In this document: positions 1-6,074 of the stretch, in pieces
Layout: each line of letters starts with the position of its first letter
Position numbering within the stretch: the stretch's first letter is position 1
Translations under genes and position numbers: made by a program
Notes under the pieces: generated by a model
The model's input: only the letters and a program-made list of their open reading frames with translations
Database searches by the model: none
What the model was told of the DNA's origin: nothing
Assembly (NCBI GenBank): GCA_947459455.1
Contig: CANHEC010000153.1
Location: 1-6,074 of the forward strand
Reading direction: 5' to 3'
Origin: Chitinophagaceae bacterium
GTDB lineage: Bacteria > Bacteroidota > Bacteroidia > Chitinophagales > Chitinophagaceae
DNA length: 6,074 nucleotides

Positions 1-534
1 TATGCCGAATGGGTGTCCCGTCCTGCCGTGGCGTTTATGATCAAAGACATTCACTTTGACCAACGCTCCTACTTTTCCGGTACGGCACAAGTGGTGCGGT
101 ATAAAACCGAAGCATACGATTTGGCGGGCAATATTGCCCCTACGCCGGAATCGGGGCCAACATCGTACCAGGCTGAAAATACATTTACCGCTCCGGTAGA
201 TGGCATCTATGCTTTCGACTACGCACTGGGCGTGGAAACGGTGGTGATCAACACATTTTCCAATGCCGTGCTGCAGTTAATGAAAGACCCTGCAATAGGC
301 AACGAAATGATTGTAGACAAAGCCGAGTTTATTAACCGCACCCTGAGCGGCCAATGGCCCAATGCCAGTAAGCTTTGGTTGAAAGGCTCTACACAAGTGC
401 GCCTGCGTACCGGCGACAAAGTGTACCTGCGCTTTCAGCCCTACTTCGCCAACTCAGGCAGTACGCCAGGTTGCGTTGCACGTTATCTCGAAGACATCAA
501 CTACTTCGCTGGTCGCTTGGTGGTCAGGCTCTAA
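1..534 (+). CDS. C1q-like domain secreted protein, C-terminal part (5' end outside window)
   Basis: The reading frame is open from base 1 (Tyr-Ala-Glu-Trp-Val...) to the TAA at 532-534, giving 177 visible residues. A GTG at base 13 lies inside the open frame and is not a credible start: the Trp encoded at 10-12 lines up with the Trp of the 'GNA(R/V)W' motif that precedes the C-terminal domain in the two downstream paralogues, so roughly 210 N-terminal residues are probably missing. What remains is one C1q/TNF-like jelly-roll domain. It shows a 'FTAPVDGIYAFDY' strand, equivalent to 'FVVPVTGVYAF' in the neighbours, then 'VRLRTGDKVYLRF' matching 'RLQAGD.(V/I)Y', and a final 'NYFAGRLVV' strand. 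Such domains form trimers in known bacterial and animal proteins; a trimeric surface or secreted fibre tip is inferred here. The next gene starts 41 bp downstream with no terminator between, suggesting one transcript. Ligand and function are unknown. Confidence 0.85.
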   Translation, partial: YAEWVSRPAVAFMIKDIHFDQRSYFSGTAQVVRYKTEAYDLAGNIAPTPESGPTSYQAENTFTAPVDGIYAFDYALGVETVVINTFSNAVLQLMKDPAIGNEMIVDKAEFINRTLSGQWPNASKLWLKGSTQVRLRTGDKVYLRFQPYFANSGSTPGCVARYLEDINYFAGRLVVRL

Positions 535-575
535 GCACCACCATAATTTCCTAATCAAGCAAAGCAAAATTCACC

Positions 576-1730
576 ATGCATCTGTTACTTTCCCTTTGCA
601 CATGCTTGTTGCTGGCTACCCGCCTTGTTGGACAGGCAGTAGGCATAGGCACTACCACAACGCATGCCAGTGCAGTACTCGATATTAACAGCACCACAAG
701 AGGCGTACTTATACCCCGCATGACTATGGCTCAGCGTGATGCCATACCCGCACCTGCCAAAGGGCTGCTGGTGTACGATACCAACGAAGGGCTGTATCAG
801 TACAATGGCAGTGCATGGGTACAGGTAGGCAATACCAGTAACAGCGGCATTTTCCTGCCATTCAGTACCACCAGTGCATCCAGCGGCACCTTGTTTTCGG
901 TTGCCAACACCGGCAATGGTTCGAGCATTTTAGGCAGGGCTATGGCCGCGTCTTCCATTGGGGTGCAGGGCAATGCTGTAATGAATGGCAGCTATGGATT
1001 GGTGGGCATCAATACCGGTGCGCTTGGTAATGGGGTTACGGGTATTGCCATAGATAATACGGCCATAGATGCGGCTGCGGTAGGGGCCGGTGTGGCGCTG
1101 CGGGGCAATTCGCCCAACGGTTATGCACTGGTGGTGGATGGCCCGTTCAGATTTGGCGGCAATAGCATGGGCGCTTCTCCGGGACGTGTGCTTACCAGTA
1201 TAGATGCCAGCGGCAATGCCCGATGGGAAAGGTCAGATTTGGAACTGGTAGGGTTCCGCATAGAAGACCCAACCTTTGATTATAATGATTTTTCGAGCGG
1301 CATTACGCACAAAATTCATTTCTGGAACGAGGCATACGATTTGGGCAGCGATGCACAAGCTACCCCTGTAAGCACTACTCTTACCCCGGCTATGAGCGTA
1401 TTTGTAGTGCCGGTGACGGGGGTGTACGCTTTCAACTTTAACCTGACACTTGGTTTTGCAGCAGCACAGGATAAATACTGGGACTATGTGGGTGCACAAA
1501 TTATACTCGACCGGGCTGGTAGCATCAGTGCACTGCACACCGCCGAACAATATTTTAACCCTACCCAAAACCGGGGCTTCAACCTGCGGGGCGGCTGCCA
1601 AAAGCGCTTGCAAGCCGGCGATCGCATATATATGACCCTTCGGCAAACCAATAACCTGGGTGCTGAGGTTAGGCTGACATCGCTCGATGGTGAAAATTGG
1701 TTTGCCGGCTACCTGGTAAGAGCAGAGTAA
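576..1730 (+). CDS. Secreted fibre-like protein with C-terminal C1q-like domain (paralogue 2)
   Basis: This complete 384-residue protein starts at ATG 576, the first Met before a clear signal peptide: a leucine-rich hydrophobic core at residues 2-18 with probable signal peptidase I cleavage near residues 19-21. Cys 8 and Cys 10 lie inside the core without a proper lipobox, so it is probably not a lipoprotein. Residues 22-84 form the conserved leader ('VGIGTTTTHASAVLDI', 'GVLIPRM', 'AKGLLVYDTN', 'YNGSAW') known from Bacteroidota fibre-type proteins. Residues about 90-200 are rich in Gly, Ala, Ser and Asn with recurring 'G(V/L)xG' and 'GxGVxG' spacing, as expected for a stalk of stacked beta turns. 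Residues 201-216 hold the hinge 'GRVLTSIDASGNARW'. Residues about 222-384 are the C1q/TNF-like domain with 'FVVPVTGVYAF', 'RLQAGDRIY' and 'NWFAGYLV'. There is no type IX secretion C-terminal domain. The likely role, an exported trimeric fibre or adhesin, is inferred. Confidence 0.88.
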   Translation: MHLLLSLCTCLLLATRLVGQAVGIGTTTTHASAVLDINSTTRGVLIPRMTMAQRDAIPAPAKGLLVYDTNEGLYQYNGSAWVQVGNTSNSGIFLPFSTTSASSGTLFSVANTGNGSSILGRAMAASSIGVQGNAVMNGSYGLVGINTGALGNGVTGIAIDNTAIDAAAVGAGVALRGNSPNGYALVVDGPFRFGGNSMGASPGRVLTSIDASGNARWERSDLELVGFRIEDPTFDYNDFSSGITHKIHFWNEAYDLGSDAQATPVSTTLTPAMSVFVVPVTGVYAFNFNLTLGFAAAQDKYWDYVGAQIILDRAGSISALHTAEQYFNPTQNRGFNLRGGCQKRLQAGDRIYMTLRQTNNLGAEVRLTSLDGENWFAGYLVRAE

Positions 1731-1802
1731 AAAGAGTTTTCCAGTTGTGGCTATACCACCGGTACCCAAGCCATACAGCCGGATAAACTACCAAAAAAAT
1801 AG

Positions 1803-2957
1803 ATGATGAAAAGTATTACATACCTCTTGGGTTGTTGCCTATTCCCGGTATTTGCACAAGCGCAAAGTTTTGGTATTGGCGTAAGCGTGCCGCACAGCAG
1901 TGCCATTGTAGAACTCAGTAGTGCCAGTCGTGGCCTCTTAGTTCCCCGGCTCACTACCCTGCAGCGTACCGCCATCGCTAATCCTGCAAAAGGATTGATG
2001 GTTTACGATACCAACCTGAATACCCTGATGCATTTCACAGGAAACATTTGGGCGGCTGTGGGCGGAACTGTAGGCGCTTTTACCATACCGTATGCCGGTA
2101 CGGCAAACAACCAGGGAGTAGCAGCTTTCAGTATTACTTCCGAAAATGCAGCTACAGCCATTTCGGGCAGGGCTTCCGCTACATTTTCTCGGTCAGTTGA
2201 AGGTACGGCCGATGGAGGCTTGGGCACCAGTGGGTTGCTTGGGCAGGCTACACACCCATTTGGTATTGGCATAGATGCTTATACCATCACGGGGTCTGCG
2301 GTGTATGGCTTTAGCGCTAATGGCGGCACCGCCTTGCGTGCCGAGGCAGGTACAGGCTTTGCATTGGCCACCCAAGGCTATGTACAACTCACCGGTGGCA
2401 ATACCAATCCAGCTGAAGGTGCCGTGCTGACCAGCATAGATAACAACGGCAACGCCGTTTGGAAAAAACCAAAATCAGACCTGGCCTTTGAATTGGCAGG
2501 TATTTACCCTTCTTTCAATACCATAGCCCACAACGCCTGGCAAAAAGTACATTTTAGCCAGGAGATGTACGACTACAACAACAGCACCGCACCCACTACC
2601 AGTGCCGGCGTCAACCCAAGTATGAGTAGTTTCGTGGTTCCTGTTACCGGCGTGTATGCCTTTCACCTGGGTGCCGGATTAAGGTCAGCCGCCAATCAGG
2701 ATATCTATTCACAAGAACTTCAATTGATGGTAAACCGGGCAGGCAATGTATTTGCGGCCGATACCATGGAAGGCAATACCAACCACCTGGGAAACATTAA
2801 GGAGTTCAGGGCGGTGGGCAGTGTGCAATACCGCCTGCAGGCCGGCGATATTGTGTATGTAAATATGAGGCAAACCAACAGCTCGTCTACTGCCGTAAGC
2901 ATACTCTCCGGTTCAGACATTACCTTCTTCAGCGGCCAACTGGTGTTTGCGGAGTAA
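1803..2957 (+). CDS. Secreted fibre-like protein with C-terminal C1q-like domain (paralogue 3)
   Basis: This complete protein is also 384 residues. Two adjacent ATGs (1803 and 1806) could serve as start; the A-rich stretch just upstream without a Shine-Dalgarno site fits Bacteroidota initiation. The signal peptide is residues 1-20, with an Ala-Gln-Ala cleavage site before 'QSFGIGV'. 'LLGC' at residues 8-11 resembles a lipobox but leaves too short a hydrophobic core. Residues 23-86 are the conserved leader ('GLLVPRL', 'AKGLMVYDTN'). Residues about 90-200 are a Gly/Ala/Ser/Thr-rich stalk that is poorly similar to that of the upstream paralogue. The hinge 'GAVLTSIDNNGNAVW' follows, then the C1q/TNF-like domain from about residue 228, with 'SFVVPVTGVYAF', 'RLQAGDIVY' and 'FFSGQLVFAE'. 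Protein identity to paralogue 2 is high in leader, hinge and jelly-roll core, but synonymous positions differ widely, which points to an old duplication. The gene is convergent with purL and has no evident terminator of its own. Confidence 0.88.
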   Translation: MMKSITYLLGCCLFPVFAQAQSFGIGVSVPHSSAIVELSSASRGLLVPRLTTLQRTAIANPAKGLMVYDTNLNTLMHFTGNIWAAVGGTVGAFTIPYAGTANNQGVAAFSITSENAATAISGRASATFSRSVEGTADGGLGTSGLLGQATHPFGIGIDAYTITGSAVYGFSANGGTALRAEAGTGFALATQGYVQLTGGNTNPAEGAVLTSIDNNGNAVWKKPKSDLAFELAGIYPSFNTIAHNAWQKVHFSQEMYDYNNSTAPTTSAGVNPSMSSFVVPVTGVYAFHLGAGLRSAANQDIYSQELQLMVNRAGNVFAADTMEGNTNHLGNIKEFRAVGSVQYRLQAGDIVYVNMRQTNSSSTAVSILSGSDITFFSGQLVFAE

Positions 2958-2970
2958 GACTGCGGCGAGG

Positions 2971-3012
2971 GCAAAAAAACAAGGCCACCCAAACCAATCG
3001 GGCGGCCTCGTT
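2971..3012 (-). terminator. Rho-independent terminator of purL
   Basis: Read on the minus strand, a 13-bp stem (arms 3012-3000 and 2990-2978) encloses a 9-nt loop (2999-2991) and runs into seven T residues (2979-2973), about 21 nt after the purL stop codon. Two stem positions are G-U wobbles on the minus strand. On the plus strand the same two positions become A-C mismatches and no T tract follows, so the hairpin is a good terminator for purL and a poor one for the convergent C1q-like gene. Confidence 0.87.
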
Positions 3013-3033
3013 AGATCATATTTACCAGGTAGC

Positions 3034-5271
3034 CTACAACGCACTCAGTGCATGCTCACTTTCGTGCCCCTTCAGCAGGTTGCCTATTGCATTGTCATAG
3101 CGGTCTTTCCAATAGCCGATGCTGCCCCACTCTTCAGTGTCCACTTTTACCAGGCCATCGGTCACTTCACCTATTACGGCATAAGGCTCACCATGGCTAC
3201 GCAGCGCATTTTCCAGCGCTGCCAGGTCGTGGCGGGCCACCGTTACCACTACGCGGCTTTGCGCTTCGCCAAACAGAAAAGCGTCTTTGCGCAGCTCCAT
3301 ATCGGTATTAATGGCAAAGCCCAGGTTGTTCCAAAAGCCGCTTTCGCACAGGGCTGCAAACAGGCCGCCCTCGCTGATGTCGTGGGCACTTTTCACCAGT
3401 TTGTTCTTGATGATGTCGGCCAGCACCAGCTGCAGGTGAAACTCTTCCTGCAAATCGAAATGCGGCGCCGGGCTGAACTCTACACCGTGCAGCTTGTGCA
3501 GGTATTCGCTGCTGTTGATATCGTTTCGGCTGGTGCCTATCAGAACAATCACATCGCCTGCTTTTTTGAAGTCAAGCGTCATTTTATCGTTCACACTTTC
3601 CAGCAGACCTACCATGCCAATAGTGGGTGTGGGATACACCGGGCCATCGGGGTTTTGGTTGTAAAAGCTCACGTTGCCACCCGTAACCGGTGTATTGAAT
3701 TTGCGGCACGCATCGCCCATGCCCTTGATGGCATTTACAAATTGCCAGTGCACTTCGGGGTCGTAGGGATTGCCAAAGTTCAGGCAGTTGGTTACGCCCA
3801 GCGGCTCACCACCACTGCACACAATGTTGCGGGCCGCTTCGGCCACGGCAATCATCGCTCCTTTGTAGGGGTCGGCAAATACATAGCGGCTGTTGCAATC
3901 GGTCGTCACGGCCAGCGCTTTATTGCTGGGTTTGGCCAGTACCACCGCCGCATCGCTGGGCGCATTGGTTTGCGTATTGCCTGTGCCTACCATGCTGTCG
4001 TACTGCACATATACGGCACGCTTGCTGGCAATGTTGGGAATAGTCACCAGCTTTTCGGCTACCGCCTTCAGGTCGGCTGGCTCTGCTACGGTTGTTTGAT
4101 CAAACGCAGTTACCTGCGCCATGTATTTGGGCTCGGTGTACTCACGGGTGTATTGCGGTGCACCACCACCCAATACCAATATCTCCGCTTCTATCTGCGC
4201 ATCCAGCTGGCCGTGCATGTAAAAGCTCAGCAGGCCATCGTCGGTCACTTCGCCAATATTGCTGCAGGGCAGGTCCCATTTTTCAAACACTTTCAGTACG
4301 GCCTCTTCCTTGCCTTTTTCCACCACCATCAGCATCCGCTCCTGGCTTTCGCTCAGCAGCAGTTCCCAGGTCTTCATGTTTTGCTGGCGGGTGGGCACTT
4401 TGTCCAGGTCTATGCGCATGCCCACGCCACCTTTGGCACTCATTTCGGCGGTGCTGCAGATGATGCCGGCAGCACCCATGTCCTGCATGCCCACCACGGC
4501 GCCGGTTTTAATCACTTCCAGGCAGGCTTCCAGCAGTTTCTTTTCCTGAAAGGGGTCGCCCACCTGCACGGCCGGCAGGTCCTGCGCACTATCGTCGGTA
4601 ATGTCGGCACTGGCAAAGCTGGCACCACCGATGCCATCCTTACCCGTGGCGCTACCCACAAAAAACACGGGATTGCCCACGCCGGCAGCGGTAGCACTCA
4701 CGGTTTCTCCCGCCTTTACAATGCCCACACTCATGGCATTCACCAGCGGATTGGTATGGTATTTCTGTTCAAAATAAATTTCGCCACCCACAGTAGGTAC
4801 GCCAAAGCAGTTGCCATAGTGGCCAATGCCGTGTACTACGCCACCCAGCAACCACTGGGTTTTCTTCTCGGTCAGGTTGCCAAAGCGCAGGCTGTTCAGC
4901 GCCGCTATTGGTCGGGCACCCATGGTAAAAATATCGCGGTGAATGCCGCCCACACCGGTAGCAGCACCCTGGAAGGGTTCGATAGCGCTGGGGTGGTTGT
5001 GGCTTTCAATCTTGAATACCACGCCCCAGTTGTCGCCGATGTCCATGAGGCCGGCATTTTCTTCGCCAGCGGCCACCAGCATGCGCCCGCCGTCGCGGGG
5101 CAGGGTTTTCAGCCACTTGATGCTGTTTTTGTAGCTGCAGTGTTCGCTCCACATGCCGCTAAAGGCGCAGAGCTCATTGAAATTGGGCACCCGGCCCATT
5201 TTTTCCTTAATCAGTTCGTATTCCTCTTCCGTAATGCGCAGTTGCTGGAGGGTGGAGGCGTTTATTTCCAT
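3034..5271 (-). CDS. purL: Phosphoribosylformylglycinamidine synthase subunit PurL (short form)
   Basis: PurL catalyses the fourth step of de novo purine synthesis: ATP-dependent conversion of FGAR to FGAM, using ammonia delivered by the glutaminase PurQ in a complex with PurS. The 745-residue protein matches the short PurL of Bacillus type (about 740 aa) and not the about 1,300-aa fused form of enterobacteria, so separate purS and purQ genes are expected elsewhere; neither is in this window. Recognisable motifs in order are 'MWSEHCSYK' (residues 40-48, with family active-site His 44), 'KIESHNHPSA' (87-96, His 93), 'GAATGVGGIHRDIFTMGARP' (102-121), 'GNCFGVPTVGGE' (153-164), 'QVGDPFQEKKLLEACLE' (236-252), 'QDMGAAG' (263-269) and 'SESQERM' (307-313). 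The second half repeats the ATP-binding fold, with 'AVTTDCNSRY', 'AEAARNIVCSGGEP' and 'SAHDISEGGL'. No frameshift or missing motif is seen. The ATG at 5271 directly precedes the family's N-terminal helix. It has its own promoter and terminator, so it is probably monocistronic. Confidence 0.98.
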   Translation of the reverse strand: MEINASTLQQLRITEEEYELIKEKMGRVPNFNELCAFSGMWSEHCSYKNSIKWLKTLPRDGGRMLVAAGEENAGLMDIGDNWGVVFKIESHNHPSAIEPFQGAATGVGGIHRDIFTMGARPIAALNSLRFGNLTEKKTQWLLGGVVHGIGHYGNCFGVPTVGGEIYFEQKYHTNPLVNAMSVGIVKAGETVSATAAGVGNPVFFVGSATGKDGIGGASFASADITDDSAQDLPAVQVGDPFQEKKLLEACLEVIKTGAVVGMQDMGAAGIICSTAEMSAKGGVGMRIDLDKVPTRQQNMKTWELLLSESQERMLMVVEKGKEEAVLKVFEKWDLPCSNIGEVTDDGLLSFYMHGQLDAQIEAEILVLGGGAPQYTREYTEPKYMAQVTAFDQTTVAEPADLKAVAEKLVTIPNIASKRAVYVQYDSMVGTGNTQTNAPSDAAVVLAKPSNKALAVTTDCNSRYVFADPYKGAMIAVAEAARNIVCSGGEPLGVTNCLNFGNPYDPEVHWQFVNAIKGMGDACRKFNTPVTGGNVSFYNQNPDGPVYPTPTIGMVGLLESVNDKMTLDFKKAGDVIVLIGTSRNDINSSEYLHKLHGVEFSPAPHFDLQEEFHLQLVLADIIKNKLVKSAHDISEGGLFAALCESGFWNNLGFAINTDMELRKDAFLFGEAQSRVVVTVARHDLAALENALRSHGEPYAVIGEVTDGLVKVDTEEWGSIGYWKDRYDNAIGNLLKGHESEHALSAL

Positions 5272-5295
5272 GAAAAAGTGGTGCTAATGAGGCCG

Positions 5296-5303
5296 CAAAG
5301 GTA
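5296..5303 (-). promoter_or_regulatory. Bacteroidota-type -7 promoter box of purL
   Basis: On the minus strand these bases read TACCTTTG, an exact match to the known Bacteroidota -7 consensus TAnnTTTG. The box ends 24 nt before the purL ATG, which would give a short leader of roughly 15-20 nt. A -33 TTG element is not seen at the usual distance; the upstream sequence is very GC-rich there. The leader is too short for a purine riboswitch, and none is seen. Confidence 0.62.
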
Positions 5304-5339
5304 GCCCCTGCCGCCCGGATGCCCAGCGCCGTTTTTGGG

Positions 5340-5490
5340 GCTGTGGGCAACTGTGCATATCCCGGCAGCCGTCCGCTCCCTTCCGGGGTTCGCTGCGCTC
5401 CGCCCTTCGCTCCTGCGTCGCTGCGCCCCCCCCTCTCTGCGGTCGGGGCCCTGCAGGCAGCGCAGCCCATGGGCAGGGGTGCAGGCATCA
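5340..5490. repeat. GC-rich repetitive intergenic element, candidate dispersed or structured repeat
   Basis: This stretch dominates the 258-bp gap between purL and the next gene and differs sharply in composition from its neighbours. The minus strand is strongly purine-rich between about 5440 and 5370 and includes a run of eight G (5433-5426). GCGCAGCGA occurs twice on that strand (5427-5419 and 5398-5390), 29 nt apart, among variants of GAGCG and GAAGG. Inverted repeats are present: arms 5359-5365 and 5383-5389 (7 bp with one wobble), arms 5450-5455 and 5480-5485 (6 bp), and the 10-bp palindrome GCCCATGGGC at 5465-5474. Open frames cross it on both strands, but their Arg/Gly/Pro-rich products look like compositional artefacts. 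No copy elsewhere in the window is visible, so dispersal in the genome is inferred. It could instead be a small RNA or an upstream control region for purL. Confidence 0.45.
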
Positions 5491-5529
5491 GCAGGCCTCC
5501 CGCTCGTATGCAGCGCATCCATCTTTTTA

Positions 5530-6074
5530 TCAGTTCACAATGTTTACCCGCCCGGCAGCTTGCAGCTGCAGGGCGGCGCCGGGCGCTACCTCCACCGAAA
5601 GGCACTCCACCGGTCGGTTCAATGTTACAGCATGCCTTATCAACACCCGAGCACCTGGTGCAGGTATGGCCCCGCCCTCCCAGATCAGTGGCGAGTCCCA
5701 ATTGCCGGCCGCAACAGTTGTAGCCATAGCGCAGCCATCAAAGTAGCCGGCAGGAAAGCGCAACTGTTGAAAATAGGGTGCCGAAGCCGACCCGTTCACT
5801 TTTATGAAATTGCCTCCGAGGTACAGATCGTTGCCCACTCGTGCCAAAGCATGAATGCGATCGCCAAATTCAAATAACGCACAGGCGCCTTCCAATTGCT
5901 GCGAAAACACATCATAAATCGCCAAATTGCTGCAGGGCTGGCTACTGCTCGGGGTAAAGTTGCCTGCTGCTAGTACTTTACAGCCAGCTGGCAGCAGGGC
6001 ATTTGCCGCTCCGCCAACAAAGCTGGCAAACGGTCGATTTTTAGGCAGCCCGCTAGTAGCATTAATACCGGCGA
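5530..6074 (-). CDS. C-terminal part of a large surface/secreted protein with propeller-like repeats and a G8-like module (5' end outside window)
   Basis: The minus-strand frame is open from the window edge to the stop at 5532-5530, immediately followed by a second stop (TGA TAA). 180 residues are visible. A TTG at 5925 lies inside the frame and is not a likely start. Residues about 20-110 contain two similar units: 'ALLPAGCKVLAAGNFT...NLAIYD' and 'IHALARVGNDLYLGGNFIKVNG...PYFQQL'. They resemble the 'LYxGGNF...NIAxYD' blades of Rax2-like and related beta-propeller proteins. After a linker, residues about 125-180 ('NWDSPLIWEGGAIPAPGARV', then 'VTLNRPVECLSVEVAPGAAL') resemble the G8-type beta module: Trp-x(5)-Trp-x-Gly-Gly, then Pro-x-Pro-Gly. 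The protein ends right after this module with no type IX secretion sorting domain visible. It is probably extracellular, with function unknown. It is co-oriented with purL but separated by 258 bp and purL's promoter. Confidence 0.72.
   Translation of the reverse strand, partial: AGINATSGLPKNRPFASFVGGAANALLPAGCKVLAAGNFTPSSSQPCSNLAIYDVFSQQLEGACALFEFGDRIHALARVGNDLYLGGNFIKVNGSASAPYFQQLRFPAGYFDGCAMATTVAAGNWDSPLIWEGGAIPAPGARVLIRHAVTLNRPVECLSVEVAPGAALQLQAAGRVNIVN

Noticed and set aside
13..15. GTG as the start of the first gene.
   Set aside because: The frame is open to base 1 and homology to the downstream paralogues places this codon within the hinge before the C-terminal domain.
1233..1769. A 178-codon minus-strand open frame opposite the second C1q-like gene.
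   Set aside because: It is a shadow of the plus-strand gene, which has a signal peptide and homologous neighbours; the minus-strand product shows no domain or signal.
1731..1802. Possible promoter or terminator between the two complete C1q-like genes.
   Set aside because: Only 4-bp pairings and no T tract are present, and no TAnnTTTG box is found; a shared transcript is the simpler reading.
1824..1838. Lipobox-like Leu-Leu-Gly-Cys in the signal peptide of the third gene.
   Set aside because: The Cys is at residue 11, leaving too short a hydrophobic core, and a clear Ala-Gln-Ala signal peptidase I site follows at residues 18-20.
2947..5304. A 785-codon open frame on the plus strand covering all of purL.
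   Set aside because: It lies exactly antisense to a fully motif-conserved PurL, its product has no recognisable domain, is unusually rich in His/Ala/Gly/Phe, and begins inside the upstream gene. It is explained by the codon bias of purL leaving one antisense frame free of stops.
5207..5877. Several overlapping open frames on both strands through the GC-rich gap and the adjoining gene.
   Set aside because: Their products are Arg/Gly/Pro/Ala-rich with no motif, overlap each other and purL's promoter, and reflect low stop-codon density in GC-rich DNA.
5923..5925. TTG (minus strand) as the start of the gene at the right edge.
   Set aside because: The frame continues open to the window edge and encodes another copy of the same repeat upstream, so this codon is internal.
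1..6074. CRISPR arrays, tRNA or rRNA genes, transposases or insertion-sequence ends.
   Set aside because: Reading both strands showed no regularly spaced repeats, no tRNA cloverleaf, and no transposase-like protein or paired terminal inverted repeats.

Overview
The window most likely comes from a member of the Bacteroidota, probably of the Chitinophagaceae or a close relative. This rests on four things seen in the sequence: secreted proteins with the 'GIG(T/V)...GVLIPRM...AQR..I..PAKGLLVYDTN' leader common in that phylum, a Bacteroidota-type -7 promoter box (TACCTTTG) in front of purL, no Shine-Dalgarno sequences at the starts, and a short-form PurL. The exact genus cannot be read from the window.

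Layout. Bases 1-2957 on the plus strand hold three consecutive paralogous genes for secreted fibre-like proteins ending in a C1q/TNF-like jelly-roll domain. The first is cut by the window edge and only its C-terminal domain is visible; the next two are complete and both 384 residues long. The gaps between them are 41 and 72 bp, with no recognisable promoter or terminator, so they are probably co-transcribed. Bases 3034-5271 on the minus strand encode PurL (phosphoribosylformylglycinamidine synthase, short form, 745 aa), convergent with the array. A 75-bp gap separates the two, and it contains a rho-independent terminator that is well formed only in the purL direction. PurL appears to have its own promoter about 25 bp upstream of its start codon.

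Bases 5272-5529 are non-coding. They contain the purL promoter and, further upstream, a very GC-rich, strand-asymmetric, repetitive stretch (about 5340-5490) that looks like a dispersed or structured element. Bases 5530-6074 on the minus strand are the C-terminal 180 residues of a large surface or secreted protein, with two propeller-like 'LxxGGNF' repeats followed by a G8-like beta module.

The genes do not form one pathway. A solitary housekeeping purine-biosynthesis gene, without purS or purQ beside it in this window, sits between two surface-protein loci. The most distinctive parts are the tandem C1q-like array and the GC-rich intergenic element; neither is proven here to be a new system.
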